Origin: Crocinitomicaceae bacterium
GTDB taxonomy: Bacteria; Bacteroidota; Bacteroidia; Flavobacteriales_D; Crocinitomicaceae
Assembly: GCA_024643725.1 (NCBI GenBank)
Contig: JAHEMJ010000014.1
Span: 124,001-188,000 of the forward strand
Direction: 5' to 3'
Length of the DNA stretch: 64,000 nt
The notes below the pieces were generated by a model. The model saw only the letters and a program-made list of their open reading frames with translations. It ran no database searches and had not been told where the DNA came from. This document shows, piece by piece, positions 36,544 through 45,129 of the stretch (its first letter is position 1; every line of letters begins with the position of its first letter). A program made the translations under genes and the position numbers.

Positions 36544-38379
36544 TTAAAGTTCTTCAGAGTCAAGTTCGATATTCGCATCTCCTCTTAGGAATCGAATCCG
36601 ATTTCTTGCCTCCGTTGAAAATAGACTTCCTTTAAAATCAATCACTAAGCGCTTGTAATATTCAAGCGCTTTTTCTTTGTCCATTAATTGATTTTCTTCA
36701 ATATCTGCCATGCGATAAAGCGCGTCATCTCCTAAAATGTCGTCGGCATGGAATTTCAACACATCACTATAATACGTCAAAGCCTCTACCCATTTCCCTT
36801 GTTGTTCCATCGCTTTGCCTTTCCGGAAAAGAATTTCATCTGCTAATGCATGCATCGGGAAATTGATTTGAATGCTGTCGAAAAGGACAAATGCTGAATC
36901 GTATTTGTGCTGCTCAATCAAACGCTCACCAGTAGCAAACCAAAGCATGGCTTGGTAATTACTATCCAAACCGTAATTATCCGTAATCATAATGGATAAC
37001 TGCAATGCGTCGTTCGCAATCATTTTGGAAGTGGATTCTTTCAAAACGTTTAACTGTCCCTGCGCAAAATCAAATTCCCCATCAAAATAAAACACACGTG
37101 CATTTTTGAACTTTGCTTCATTGCCAATCTGCTCAAATTTAAAGTCGGCATCGATTTGCATATATAACAGGGACGCCTCCCATATATCGCCTCCCAACAC
37201 ATTTACATCCGCTAATTGCATTTTGGCTTGCGCCTTCTGCATATCGGTGAGTCCTGGAAGTTGCAAAACGAATTTCAACAAGGTGATGGCTTCCTCTATT
37301 TGGTTTCCATAAAACGCATTGATGTGCGCAAGCTCAAGCATGATTTGAAAAGTAAACCTTGTTTTTCCCAAGCGTTCTAAGGCTTGCTTGTAATCTTGTA
37401 TGGTAGCCGTGATTTCTTGTGATGAATAAGCGCGATTGGTCGTGATCTCAATAAAACGGGTATTCAACAAAGATTTTTGAGCTTCGAAATACAAGGGTTG
37501 ACTCGAGCCAAGTGCAATGACATAATCGAAACACTTTCGTGCGACGTCATACACTTTATTTTCTACGCAAACGAGTCCCAGTTCAAAGACACGAGATCCA
37601 TCCCCTTGAACGCGTTTGTCCAAAGCTTGCGCTTGAATAAAAGCGCCATTAAAATTTTGATTTTGAACGAACAACCAAATCAACATATCGGAATAGATCA
37701 ATGGTGAATTCGGTTTTTGTGTTTTCACAATGAGTAATTCCTTCAAGGCGATAAAGTCTGGCGAATCACTTTTACTTAAGTCCACTCGACTGTTAATGGC
37801 TAATTGAATGGACTCTTTCATACTCGGTTGCAATTCCAAATATTCCACATACTCACGCATCATTTCCGGCTTGTTGCCAACAAGGGAATAGTAATCAGCA
37901 TATTGAAAATTGAAGGGATAACTCGGCGCTAACTTCCGGCCTTTGTCCAAGCAAATCTTGGCATAATCAAACTTTCCGCGTGCGACAAACGCCTGATAAA
38001 GTTGAATGGTATAACCAGGATTATTATTGACCTCATCTATGATTTCATCGTAAATTTTCTTTGCTTTGGCAGGCTCATTTGTTTCTTCATAAAACTGTGC
38101 GAAAGTGACGCGTAATTCAATATCACCGCGATTTTGACTCACCTGTTTTTTGATGACCTTTTCAGCTGTTTTCAAGTCCTTTACTTCTAACAAGCACTCA
38201 TAATAGCGATTGAATACGATTTTCGATGGATCGTTCTGATAGATCTTTTCATAATAGATCACCGCTTTGTCAAACGCACCATTGGTATAGTAATATTGAG
38301 CGAGTTGAAGGTCGGTCTCTGTTTGACCCCAAGAAAAATACGAAAGAAAACAAAAAACGAGAATCAGGCTATTTTTCAT
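36544..38379 (-). CDS. Secreted tetratricopeptide-repeat protein
   Basis: A 611 aa protein with a signal peptide (MKNSLILVFCFLSYFSWGQ) and TPR-like helical repeats throughout, for example LAQYYYTNGAFDKAVIYYEKIY near the N-terminus and GKWVEALTYYSDVLKFH..D and KALEYYKRLVIDFKGS near the end. It is probably a periplasmic scaffold; the last repeats resemble those of outer-membrane lipoproteins such as BamD, but no lipobox is present. It is the last gene of the seven-gene rpoN run and overlaps the upstream lipoprotein gene by 4 bases (ATGA). Confidence 0.88.
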   Translation of the reverse strand: MKNSLILVFCFLSYFSWGQTETDLQLAQYYYTNGAFDKAVIYYEKIYQNDPSKIVFNRYYECLLEVKDLKTAEKVIKKQVSQNRGDIELRVTFAQFYEETNEPAKAKKIYDEIIDEVNNNPGYTIQLYQAFVARGKFDYAKICLDKGRKLAPSYPFNFQYADYYSLVGNKPEMMREYVEYLELQPSMKESIQLAINSRVDLSKSDSPDFIALKELLIVKTQKPNSPLIYSDMLIWLFVQNQNFNGAFIQAQALDKRVQGDGSRVFELGLVCVENKVYDVARKCFDYVIALGSSQPLYFEAQKSLLNTRFIEITTNRAYSSQEITATIQDYKQALERLGKTRFTFQIMLELAHINAFYGNQIEEAITLLKFVLQLPGLTDMQKAQAKMQLADVNVLGGDIWEASLLYMQIDADFKFEQIGNEAKFKNARVFYFDGEFDFAQGQLNVLKESTSKMIANDALQLSIMITDNYGLDSNYQAMLWFATGERLIEQHKYDSAFVLFDSIQINFPMHALADEILFRKGKAMEQQGKWVEALTYYSDVLKFHADDILGDDALYRMADIEENQLMDKEKALEYYKRLVIDFKGSLFSTEARNRIRFLRGDANIELDSEEL

Positions 38380-38933
38380 TGTCTTAAATTATGTTTTCGG
38401 AGTAATTCCAGCGAAAAAAGGTTTAAATCCTTGTGCAAGGACTGATAGGTTTGGAGGTTTTCTTTTTTCAATCTCAGATAATCTTGAAGTAGCACATCCA
38501 ATTGCGTCACTTTATTTTTTTCAAATAGAAGGTATTGTTCGTATGAAGCGCGATCACCAGCCCCTGCTTCGATGTCCTTTCTCAAGTTTTTAAGCGTCCG
38601 GCTTTCCTCTTTGATTCCATCTTTTAATTGACTAAATTGTTTCCAAATAGGCGTCCAATTCTTGATCATAATTTTATAGGCTTGGATTTTTTTTCCAGTT
38701 ATAAGATCAATTGTATCTAAGACAAGGTAATTTTTGATTCTTAATTCGACAGCCTCTGTTTGACGCTTTAATTCCGGAAGCGAGCCCAATTTATTGAAAA
38801 GAAGTTTGTGCTCTATCTTGCCTAAAGCCGTTTCTAATTTAGTGATGCGTTGGGTGTATTCATCTTTCTTCAAGTCAACACAAGCGCTGAAAGTGAAGCC
38901 AAGTAGGAACAAACAAAAAGTGAGCGTTTTCAT
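38376..38933 (-). CDS. Coiled-coil lipoprotein of unknown function
   Basis: A 185 aa predicted lipoprotein: the start MKTLTFCLFLLGFTFSAC ends in a lipobox, so upstream in-frame starts (38939, 38963) are rejected. The mature part is Lys/Glu/Leu-rich, almost wholly helical, with heptad-like patterns (ITKLETALGKIEHKLL; LLQDYLRLKKENLQTY) and no cysteine. I do not recognise the family. It is sandwiched by 4-base overlaps between the PAP2-like gene and the TPR gene, so it is translated with them. Confidence 0.8.
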   Translation of the reverse strand: MKTLTFCLFLLGFTFSACVDLKKDEYTQRITKLETALGKIEHKLLFNKLGSLPELKRQTEAVELRIKNYLVLDTIDLITGKKIQAYKIMIKNWTPIWKQFSQLKDGIKEESRTLKNLRKDIEAGAGDRASYEQYLLFEKNKVTQLDVLLQDYLRLKKENLQTYQSLHKDLNLFSLELLRKHNLRQ

Positions 38934-39586
38934 ATGCATGCTGTATAGATGACATGTGTACAAAAAGTGATGATTACGGCAAGGATCCAGCCAGTATAAA
39001 CCTCAATTGGACGATGTTTGTTCAAATAAAGTCTCGATGAAATGGTTAATCCTGAAGCAAAAATTGCCGCTGGAAGGATCCACGGATTAAATTGCTGTTG
39101 TTCTAAGTAAAAGGCAAATAAAAATCCAACAAGGATTCCTGCTCCGCCAGCGTGCAAGGAGATCTTTATCCATTTATTGATGGCCATAAAACTGGATGTC
39201 ACCAAAAGTCCTGATAACGGAAGGGCATAAAATGCCATCGGCAAAACACTTTCCGGTGCTTTCACAAAAAACAAGAGAAACAACACCAAGGAATAAGCCA
39301 TCATCACCAATAAAGGGATATTACGTTCTCGTTGGTTTTCAATGTCAATGGTACTAATGACCTTTTTTTGATGCAATGCTAGGAAGGATAAGCCCGGAGC
39401 GGCTGCGCTAAAAAGGAAGAACAACAATAACAACCTTGTTTTCATTTCAGGAGCCATAAAAAACATGGATGCATGGGATAAATCCTTCGGAATCGATGTG
39501 ACATACATTGTTAACAGGATGCCATAGGTTGGCATAAACAATGGTAAAAAGATCCAAGAAAAAAAATGTGCCAAAATTCTTTTCAT
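38930..39586 (-). CDS. PAP2-like integral membrane protein
   Basis: A 218 aa protein with about six TM helices. The C-terminal part shows degenerate phosphatidic acid phosphatase motifs: KISLHAGGAGILVG in place of the P-S-G-H motif 2, and SRLYLNKHRPIEVYTGW in place of SRxxxxxHxxxDVxxG (motif 3), keeping the Arg and His but with Glu for Asp. No clear motif 1 (KxxxxxxRP) is seen. It may be a non-catalytic or altered lipid phosphatase. It is placed two bases after rpoN and overlaps the lipoprotein gene by 4 bases. Confidence 0.7.
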   Translation of the reverse strand: MKRILAHFFSWIFLPLFMPTYGILLTMYVTSIPKDLSHASMFFMAPEMKTRLLLLFFLFSAAAPGLSFLALHQKKVISTIDIENQRERNIPLLVMMAYSLVLFLLFFVKAPESVLPMAFYALPLSGLLVTSSFMAINKWIKISLHAGGAGILVGFLFAFYLEQQQFNPWILPAAIFASGLTISSRLYLNKHRPIEVYTGWILAVIITFCTHVIYTACI

Positions 39587-39588
39587 AC

Positions 39589-41031
39589 TTACAATTCTTT
39601 GCGCATTCTTGCCACCGGAATATTCAATTGCTCTCGGTATTTAGCAACGGTTCTTCTGGCAATATTATAGCCTTTTTCATTCAATAAATCCATTAGTTTC
39701 TCGTCGGTTAATGGATTGTGTTTATCTTCTGCTTCAATGGCATCGGATAAGATTTTTTTCACTTCTCTGGTCGATACTTCTTCCCCACTATCTGTCGATA
39801 GGGACTCAGAGAAAAAATACTTTAGTGGAAAGATACCATAATTTGTTTGAACGAACTTTGAATTGGCCACACGAGATATGGTCGAAATGTCTAAGCCGAT
39901 GACATCAGCTATATCTTTCAAAATCATGGGGCGCAATTTCGTTTCATCTCCACTTAAAAAATAAGCTTCTTGATAATCCTTTATGGCACTCATGGTCAAT
40001 AACAAGGTTTGCTGACGCTGTTTAATGGCGTCAATGAACCATTTTGCCCCGTCTAATTTTTGTCGAACAAAAGTCAATGCGTCCTTGTCTGATTTCGACG
40101 ATTTTGCTCCTTCCGCGTAGGAACGCAACATCGTTTCATATTCCCTACTGATTTTTAATTCCGGCGCATTGCGTCCATTCAGTGTTAATTCTAAACGTCC
40201 TTCGCTTTCGAACAGGGTAAAGTCTGGTATGATTTGTTGGTAGTTTTTCGCCGATTCAATCATTGAACCACCCGGTTTCGGATTCAACTTTAAAATTTCA
40301 TCGATGGCCTCTTTTAAATCCTGTTCGTCGATTTCCAATTTCTTGGCGATTTTCTCGTAGTGTTTCTTCGTAAATTCCTCAAAGTAATCCTCCAATATTT
40401 TCTTGGCGGTATATCGTGAAATGTCGCCATCCTGTTTACGTTTAATTTGAAGTAGCAAGCACTCCTGAAGGTTTCTTGCGCCCACTCCCGCTGGATCTAA
40501 TTCTTGCACTAACTGCAAGATCTCCAACACTTCCTTTTCTTGTACATCCAAATTCATTGAAAAGGCCAAATCATCAACAATCGCATCAATGCTTCGATTC
40601 AAATAACCTGATTCATCTAAATTTCCGATTAATACATCCGCAATGGTAAATTGCTTGTCATCCAAATACAACAAATGCAATTGCTCGGTTAATTTCTCTT
40701 GAAAGGATTGTTCGCCGGAAAGTGGAATCACGCGTTCTTCGTCATCCTTGGAATGATTATTTGCTTGTGTTTTGTAATCGGCGACATCATCATCCAGATA
40801 ATCGGACAAATCAAATTCTTCTTCTGAATCGTTTTCGTCGTAATCATCTTCTTGTTCGAACTCGTCTTCGAACTCGTCATTTCCTTCCTCCAACGCCGGA
40901 TTCTCCTCTAATTCTTGTTTTATCCGTTGGTCCAATTCCATGGTAGGAACCTGCAACAATTTCATCAACTGGATTTGTTGAGGAGATAGCCGTTGTTCTA
41001 GCTTTTGTGCAAGATGTTGTCTTAACGCCAT
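39589..41031 (-). CDS. rpoN: RNA polymerase sigma-54 factor
   Basis: The alternative sigma factor that recognises -24/-12 promoters and needs an AAA+ activator. The 480 aa protein has the Gln/Leu-rich activator-interacting region I (LEQRLSPQQIQLMKLLQVP), an acidic region II (about 50-90, rich in Glu and Asp), the core-binding domain, a helix-turn-helix (DIADVIGLDISTISRVANSK) and the RpoN box ARRTVAKYRE near the C-terminus. All essential parts look intact. It lies mid-operon between the Omp28-like gene (24 bases upstream) and the PAP2-like gene. No sigma-54 activator gene is in the window. Confidence 0.97.
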   Translation of the reverse strand: MALRQHLAQKLEQRLSPQQIQLMKLLQVPTMELDQRIKQELEENPALEEGNDEFEDEFEQEDDYDENDSEEEFDLSDYLDDDVADYKTQANNHSKDDEERVIPLSGEQSFQEKLTEQLHLLYLDDKQFTIADVLIGNLDESGYLNRSIDAIVDDLAFSMNLDVQEKEVLEILQLVQELDPAGVGARNLQECLLLQIKRKQDGDISRYTAKKILEDYFEEFTKKHYEKIAKKLEIDEQDLKEAIDEILKLNPKPGGSMIESAKNYQQIIPDFTLFESEGRLELTLNGRNAPELKISREYETMLRSYAEGAKSSKSDKDALTFVRQKLDGAKWFIDAIKQRQQTLLLTMSAIKDYQEAYFLSGDETKLRPMILKDIADVIGLDISTISRVANSKFVQTNYGIFPLKYFFSESLSTDSGEEVSTREVKKILSDAIEAEDKHNPLTDEKLMDLLNEKGYNIARRTVAKYREQLNIPVARMRKEL

Positions 41032-41055
41032 AAAGTAAGCCCGATTTACTAGAAG

Positions 41056-41997
41056 CTATGGAATGATATTCTGGCGGATGACTTGGTAAATTTCCCAAGT
41101 TGTTCGATCATACACATAAATCAACACATGCATGTTTGCTGCATTGTAATTATTATCTAATTGGTTTGGAACCACAAAACTGTAATTCACATAGTACTTT
41201 CCATTTTGGATGTCATTTGGACCCAGTACTCGTCCAAATGCCTGCGCGTTCAAATTACCACGGTGGATATCTCGGTGGATGTAACTAGTATTATGTGAGT
41301 TATCGCTCATTTTCTGATCTCCAACCAACGAGTCTTCTAACACGTAAGCAACAATTCCTAGTTCATTTGTTAAAGTTGCATCTAACTTATCTACTTCAAC
41401 ATGTAAAAACGCACCATGTGTTTGCGGATAATAATTCAATGCGGACTGCATGTTCACTTTCAAGGTGTTTTCTGCGAGCATGGTGTTCACCATGCTAGTC
41501 CATGCGTTTGGACTCTGAAATATATTCCCGCCATATGTAAAACGGTTGATCGTCCCGCGTGGATTACCGCTGAATCCACCATCGTGAGCGCCAAAATAGG
41601 TTCCGATTTCTACACATTGTGGATTGGTAAAATCTACGGGATATTCCGGTGGACTCACTGTTTGAAAGTCTCCGATTCCCAATGGACCAACATGCATAGA
41701 GGAAACGAAAATTCTTCCTTCATGAGCGGTTTCCATTTGGTGTGCTAAATCCGCAGCAGCCGGACAAAAAATACATTTGTGTCCCGTGTAATCTTCGATT
41801 AAAATGTTTCGATCCACATTGGTGTTAGCGGTAAACGTTGGCCATTCATTTGCTACGTAATCCGCCCAATTTCCTGGGTAAAGCGTGGAATCCAAATCCA
41901 AAGGAGCTTGGGGAGGAAAGGGATTTGTGACATGATCACATGCTGTATAAGTCCATAAGGACCAACCAACCACGAACAAAAAGATCAACTTTTTCAT
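41056..41997 (-). CDS. Omp28-related outer membrane lipoprotein
   Basis: A 313 aa predicted lipoprotein (signal ending LWTYTAC). The mature part starts with the Omp28-type thioredoxin-like module: NILIEDYTGHKCIFCPAAAD, which has a CIFC pair, then FVSSMHVGPLG and NPRGTINRF. The C-terminal half is beta-rich with NTSYIHRDIHRG and FVVPNQLDNNYNAANMHVLIYV. Omp28 was first described in Porphyromonas; the function is unknown, although the CxxC suggests thiol exchange. It lies one base after DUF6029. Confidence 0.88.
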   Translation of the reverse strand: MKKLIFLFVVGWSLWTYTACDHVTNPFPPQAPLDLDSTLYPGNWADYVANEWPTFTANTNVDRNILIEDYTGHKCIFCPAAADLAHQMETAHEGRIFVSSMHVGPLGIGDFQTVSPPEYPVDFTNPQCVEIGTYFGAHDGGFSGNPRGTINRFTYGGNIFQSPNAWTSMVNTMLAENTLKVNMQSALNYYPQTHGAFLHVEVDKLDATLTNELGIVAYVLEDSLVGDQKMSDNSHNTSYIHRDIHRGNLNAQAFGRVLGPNDIQNGKYYVNYSFVVPNQLDNNYNAANMHVLIYVYDRTTWEIYQVIRQNIIP

Positions 41998-41998
41998 A

Positions 41999-43663
41999 CT
42001 AAAAACTTTGAGTAAAGCTAAGCGTTAAACCATTGGATGCAGGAACAAAGCGACACACACCTCCAACACAGAAAAGTCCTGCGCGTTGACGTCCATAAGA
42101 AACCGTGAATCGAGTAGCATCACGCACGTATCCACATGTCAAAATTGGGTAATTCACGCGTTTATTCACATCAGGATTGCCGTAGTTGTATTGGTTCATG
42201 AAACTAAAGAACCATCCTGGAGAAATAGAATACTCCAATAACAAGGTCGCCCAATTTCCTTTATCCTTAATCAATCCATTTTCCTTTTGAACGAATAGGC
42301 CTTGGATTTCTGTACGCAAGGAATGTTTGGTGTTGAACTTATAAGAGAATTCACCAACGCCAATGTTTGCGTGAATAATTCCGTGAGCATCATTGGAAAT
42401 TTTCACCACATCGTTATTGATTTTAATGGAATAAAAACTCAAAATCGTGCTAAACTTCTTGTTGATTTTTTTAGTGATATTGAAGTTGATGTCTTGCCAA
42501 TACATGCTATCACTTGCATGAAACGGTTTGCATGTGTAGGTCACACCCGTTGAATCCAACGGATTGATTCCAGCTGTACTTCTCTGCGGACGATACGTTG
42601 TGGAGAAATTTCCACCAATGGTTGTGCCGTATTTTCCACCTAATTTTGTGCCCTTTTTAAACGTGTATAATACATCCGTTTGATAAGCCACCTCTCCCAT
42701 TGGTTGAGTTGCATACGGATACAAGGTTGCCACAAGATTATAGGTGTGCGTTTTATTTAAGGACGGAAGGTAATTAATGAACACATCTTGTAAATCTTTC
42801 GTCCGATCAGAGCGGTAACTCATGTTATCAACTGACTTTCCCGAAACTAAAATTCCCAGTCCTTTTTTCGTGTAACTCAAATTAAATACGGATGCGTGTC
42901 CGTAGTTGTAGATGTAATTATTGTCATTGGAAGGGTCTTGTTCTTTTTGAACATATTCCATGTCTCCATAGAAATTTTTATAACGCAATTTTACGCGTCC
43001 ACCATAGGTTCCAACATTTTGGGGTAAGATGAGGTCTGGATTATTATCCTCTTGGTATTTACTTACAAAGGAAGCGCCCAATACAACATCCAAGGGAAAT
43101 TCGTTCATCTTTTTAATGCCTTCATTCAGGTGGAACTCACCATCGATACCGCGGACAATTCCAGCGCCGTGAATTATGCTTCCTCCTTGAAAGGACAAAC
43201 GTTGCGTACCGTAAACACCTTTCAACACGAGTCCAGAAGTTGGACGTACGACAATTCTCACACCGTCCATCATGTTGTCATAGCCCAAGGCACGGTCTTC
43301 ATATGCTCTGAAGGACAATCCTGAACCAAATTGCTCATAGAACGACCCCAATGTAACGTCAACAAATCCGTTTGAATATCCTACGTATCGCATGCCTATT
43401 CCCGTTCCATCAAAGCGATTTGGGTATCCTTGAATTCTAGGTAAATAAGATTCCAAACGCATTCCAGCCTTGAAGTTTCCTTGCGTGTAAAACACATTCA
43501 TGTACGAATTCAACAACCCTTTTTGAGCTGGCTGTTTGGCATCGATAATTGAATCCGCATTTAAATATTGAAATGTACTTTCAATGTTTCCAGTAACTGA
43601 GCCTTGTGAAAAGCTCAAAAAACTGATGAAAGTCCCAATCGAGACGAGTAAAAATCTTTTCAT
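41999..43663 (-). CDS. DUF6029 family outer-membrane beta-barrel protein
   Basis: A 554 aa protein with a signal peptide (MKRFLLVSIGTFISFLSFSQ) and repeated amphipathic beta strands to the end, closing with Phe (LSFTQSF) as in outer-membrane barrels. The start GSVTGNIESTFQYL and the glycine/aromatic-rich GSFYEQFGSGLSFRAYED are typical of DUF6029. The function is unknown. It sits between TlpA (5-base gap) and the Omp28-like gene (1-base gap), so the three envelope proteins are made together. Confidence 0.85.
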   Translation of the reverse strand: MKRFLLVSIGTFISFLSFSQGSVTGNIESTFQYLNADSIIDAKQPAQKGLLNSYMNVFYTQGNFKAGMRLESYLPRIQGYPNRFDGTGIGMRYVGYSNGFVDVTLGSFYEQFGSGLSFRAYEDRALGYDNMMDGVRIVVRPTSGLVLKGVYGTQRLSFQGGSIIHGAGIVRGIDGEFHLNEGIKKMNEFPLDVVLGASFVSKYQEDNNPDLILPQNVGTYGGRVKLRYKNFYGDMEYVQKEQDPSNDNNYIYNYGHASVFNLSYTKKGLGILVSGKSVDNMSYRSDRTKDLQDVFINYLPSLNKTHTYNLVATLYPYATQPMGEVAYQTDVLYTFKKGTKLGGKYGTTIGGNFSTTYRPQRSTAGINPLDSTGVTYTCKPFHASDSMYWQDINFNITKKINKKFSTILSFYSIKINNDVVKISNDAHGIIHANIGVGEFSYKFNTKHSLRTEIQGLFVQKENGLIKDKGNWATLLLEYSISPGWFFSFMNQYNYGNPDVNKRVNYPILTCGYVRDATRFTVSYGRQRAGLFCVGGVCRFVPASNGLTLSFTQSF

Positions 43664-43668
43664 TCGGT

Positions 43669-44184
43669 TTATTTTCCGCTTAAGTGAAGAAGTTCTTTGT
43701 ATAGTTTATCTTCATCACCCGGTGCGTAATTATTGTGAGAATAAACAATGTTTCCGTCCTTGTCAATCAGAAAGGTATGTGGCACATTGTTTACGCCCAT
43801 AGCACGTTTAAAATCTCCATTTGGATCCATTAAAACCATGTAATCCCAAGCTTTTCCGTTCACGTAAACCGGAACTTGACTTTTCGTTTTTTCGTCGTCA
43901 ATCGAAACAGCAACCAGTGTTACTCCCGTTTCAGCTTGCCAATCTTCATATAATTCATGGATGGTGTTTAATTCCTTTTTACATGGTGCGCACCATGTTG
44001 CCCAAAAACTAATAATAATCGGTCCTTCCACACCAAGAGCTGCCGTATTCACGGATTTTCCTTTGATGTCCTTTAGATTGACAGAAGGTAATTTCTTGAG
44101 GTGATTTTCTGTGCTATTCGCATCTTGAGAAAAAGCGTTTATTGCTGTAAAAAAGACAAATGTTAAGGTAAGGATAGCTTTCAT
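43669..44184 (-). CDS. TlpA-like thiol:disulfide oxidoreductase
   Basis: A 171 aa periplasmic protein with signal peptide (MKAILTLTFVFFTAINAFSQ) and thioredoxin fold. The active site is FWATWCAPCKKEL, followed by VALVSIDDE-type and VPHTFLIDKDGNIVY segments with the cis-Pro. It probably reduces or oxidises partner cysteines in the envelope, perhaps those of the Omp28-like protein encoded two genes later. It is the first gene of the seven-gene leftward run that contains rpoN. Confidence 0.93.
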   Translation of the reverse strand: MKAILTLTFVFFTAINAFSQDANSTENHLKKLPSVNLKDIKGKSVNTAALGVEGPIIISFWATWCAPCKKELNTIHELYEDWQAETGVTLVAVSIDDEKTKSQVPVYVNGKAWDYMVLMDPNGDFKRAMGVNNVPHTFLIDKDGNIVYSHNNYAPGDEDKLYKELLHLSGK

Positions 44185-44227
44185 AGTTTTTATTTTTCGC
44201 TCGGTCTTTCAAAAACCTTGCCGAACT

Positions 44228-44235
44228 CAAAGGTA
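44228..44235 (-). promoter_or_regulatory. -7 box for the TlpA-rpoN-TPR gene run
   Basis: The minus strand reads TACCTTTG, matching TAnnTTTG, 43 bases before the TlpA start at 44184. Confidence 0.5.
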
Positions 44236-44269
44236 TAAAAAAACCAAGACCTGAAAAACTTTCTGAGAT

Positions 44270-44300
44270 TTTGAAACTACAGAATATTTTGTTATTTTTG
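44270..44300 (+). promoter_or_regulatory. Complete Bacteroidota promoter (-33 and -7)
   Basis: TTTG (44270-44273) and TATTTTTG (44293-44300) are separated by 19 bases, matching the known TTTG-N19-TAnnTTTG arrangement. Transcription should start about 44306, some 12 bases before the T9SS gene's first ATG. Confidence 0.75.
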
Positions 44301-44317
44301 ATAAAATTGAACCTCCA

Positions 44318-45070
44318 ATGATGAAGTCCTTATTTCTTATCTTAACCCTTTCAGTTAGTGTAATTTCCTTTGCTCAAAATGGAATTGTCATTCACGTTGA
44401 TGGACAAACAACCGATTTGTCTGGTGCGACCTATAATGTAGTCGCGCCTTCAAATGCATCTTTTGATATTCCGCTTGATGTAGAAAATCACACTGGTGCT
44501 CCGAGACAATGGAGAATCACACGTTTGCGTATTGACGCTCCAGCTGGATGGACAGACGCATTATGTTGGGGACACGCAACAGATCCATTCGGTGGAACGT
44601 GTTATTCTTCCGCACAAATGAATACCAACCCATGGACCACTCCTGGTTCTCAAGCCGTATTGTTTACTTTAAATGATGGGGAATACGGAAAATTGAAAGC
44701 TTCTGTTGATCCTGCAGACGGTGTTTACGGAACAGCACATTACCGTTATTACGTTTCTGCAAATGGTGTTAATTACAGTGATTCCATTGATGTTGTTGTT
44801 GACTATTTAGCTTCTGTAAAACCAATCAAAGAGGATGCAGCTGTTACCATTTACCCGAATCCAAGTTCTGAATCCATTAGCATTCAATTGGCCGGAATGG
44901 ATCAATCAAATTTAAAAATGATGGACGCAGTTGGGAATGTTATCATGAAAGAAACCATTCATGGCAGTAAAAAATTGAACGTAAGCGATTTAAGCAATGG
45001 CGTTTATTTTTTAGTGTTCGAAACAGCTAACGGAAAAACCATCACCAAAAAATTAGTCGTTCGCCACTAA
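44318..45070 (+). CDS. Small T9SS type A sorting-domain protein
   Basis: A 250 aa secreted protein: signal peptide (MMKSLFLILTLSVSVISFAQ), an Ig-like beta domain of about 150 residues with two Cys (DALCWGHATDPFGGTCY), and a C-terminal T9SS type A domain (VTIYPNPSSESISIQL to the end, KKLVVRH). The central domain is not one I can assign. It should be secreted and perhaps surface-anchored. It is monocistronic, with the best-formed promoter in the window, which suggests strong expression. The second ATG (44321) is equally possible. Confidence 0.85.
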   Translation: MMKSLFLILTLSVSVISFAQNGIVIHVDGQTTDLSGATYNVVAPSNASFDIPLDVENHTGAPRQWRITRLRIDAPAGWTDALCWGHATDPFGGTCYSSAQMNTNPWTTPGSQAVLFTLNDGEYGKLKASVDPADGVYGTAHYRYYVSANGVNYSDSIDVVVDYLASVKPIKEDAAVTIYPNPSSESISIQLAGMDQSNLKMMDAVGNVIMKETIHGSKKLNVSDLSNGVYFLVFETANGKTITKKLVVRH

Positions 45071-45129
45071 TTCACCTCTTTCCACTTTATTAAAATGCCT
45101 AGGACAAGATATTTGTCTAACTTCGTGCT

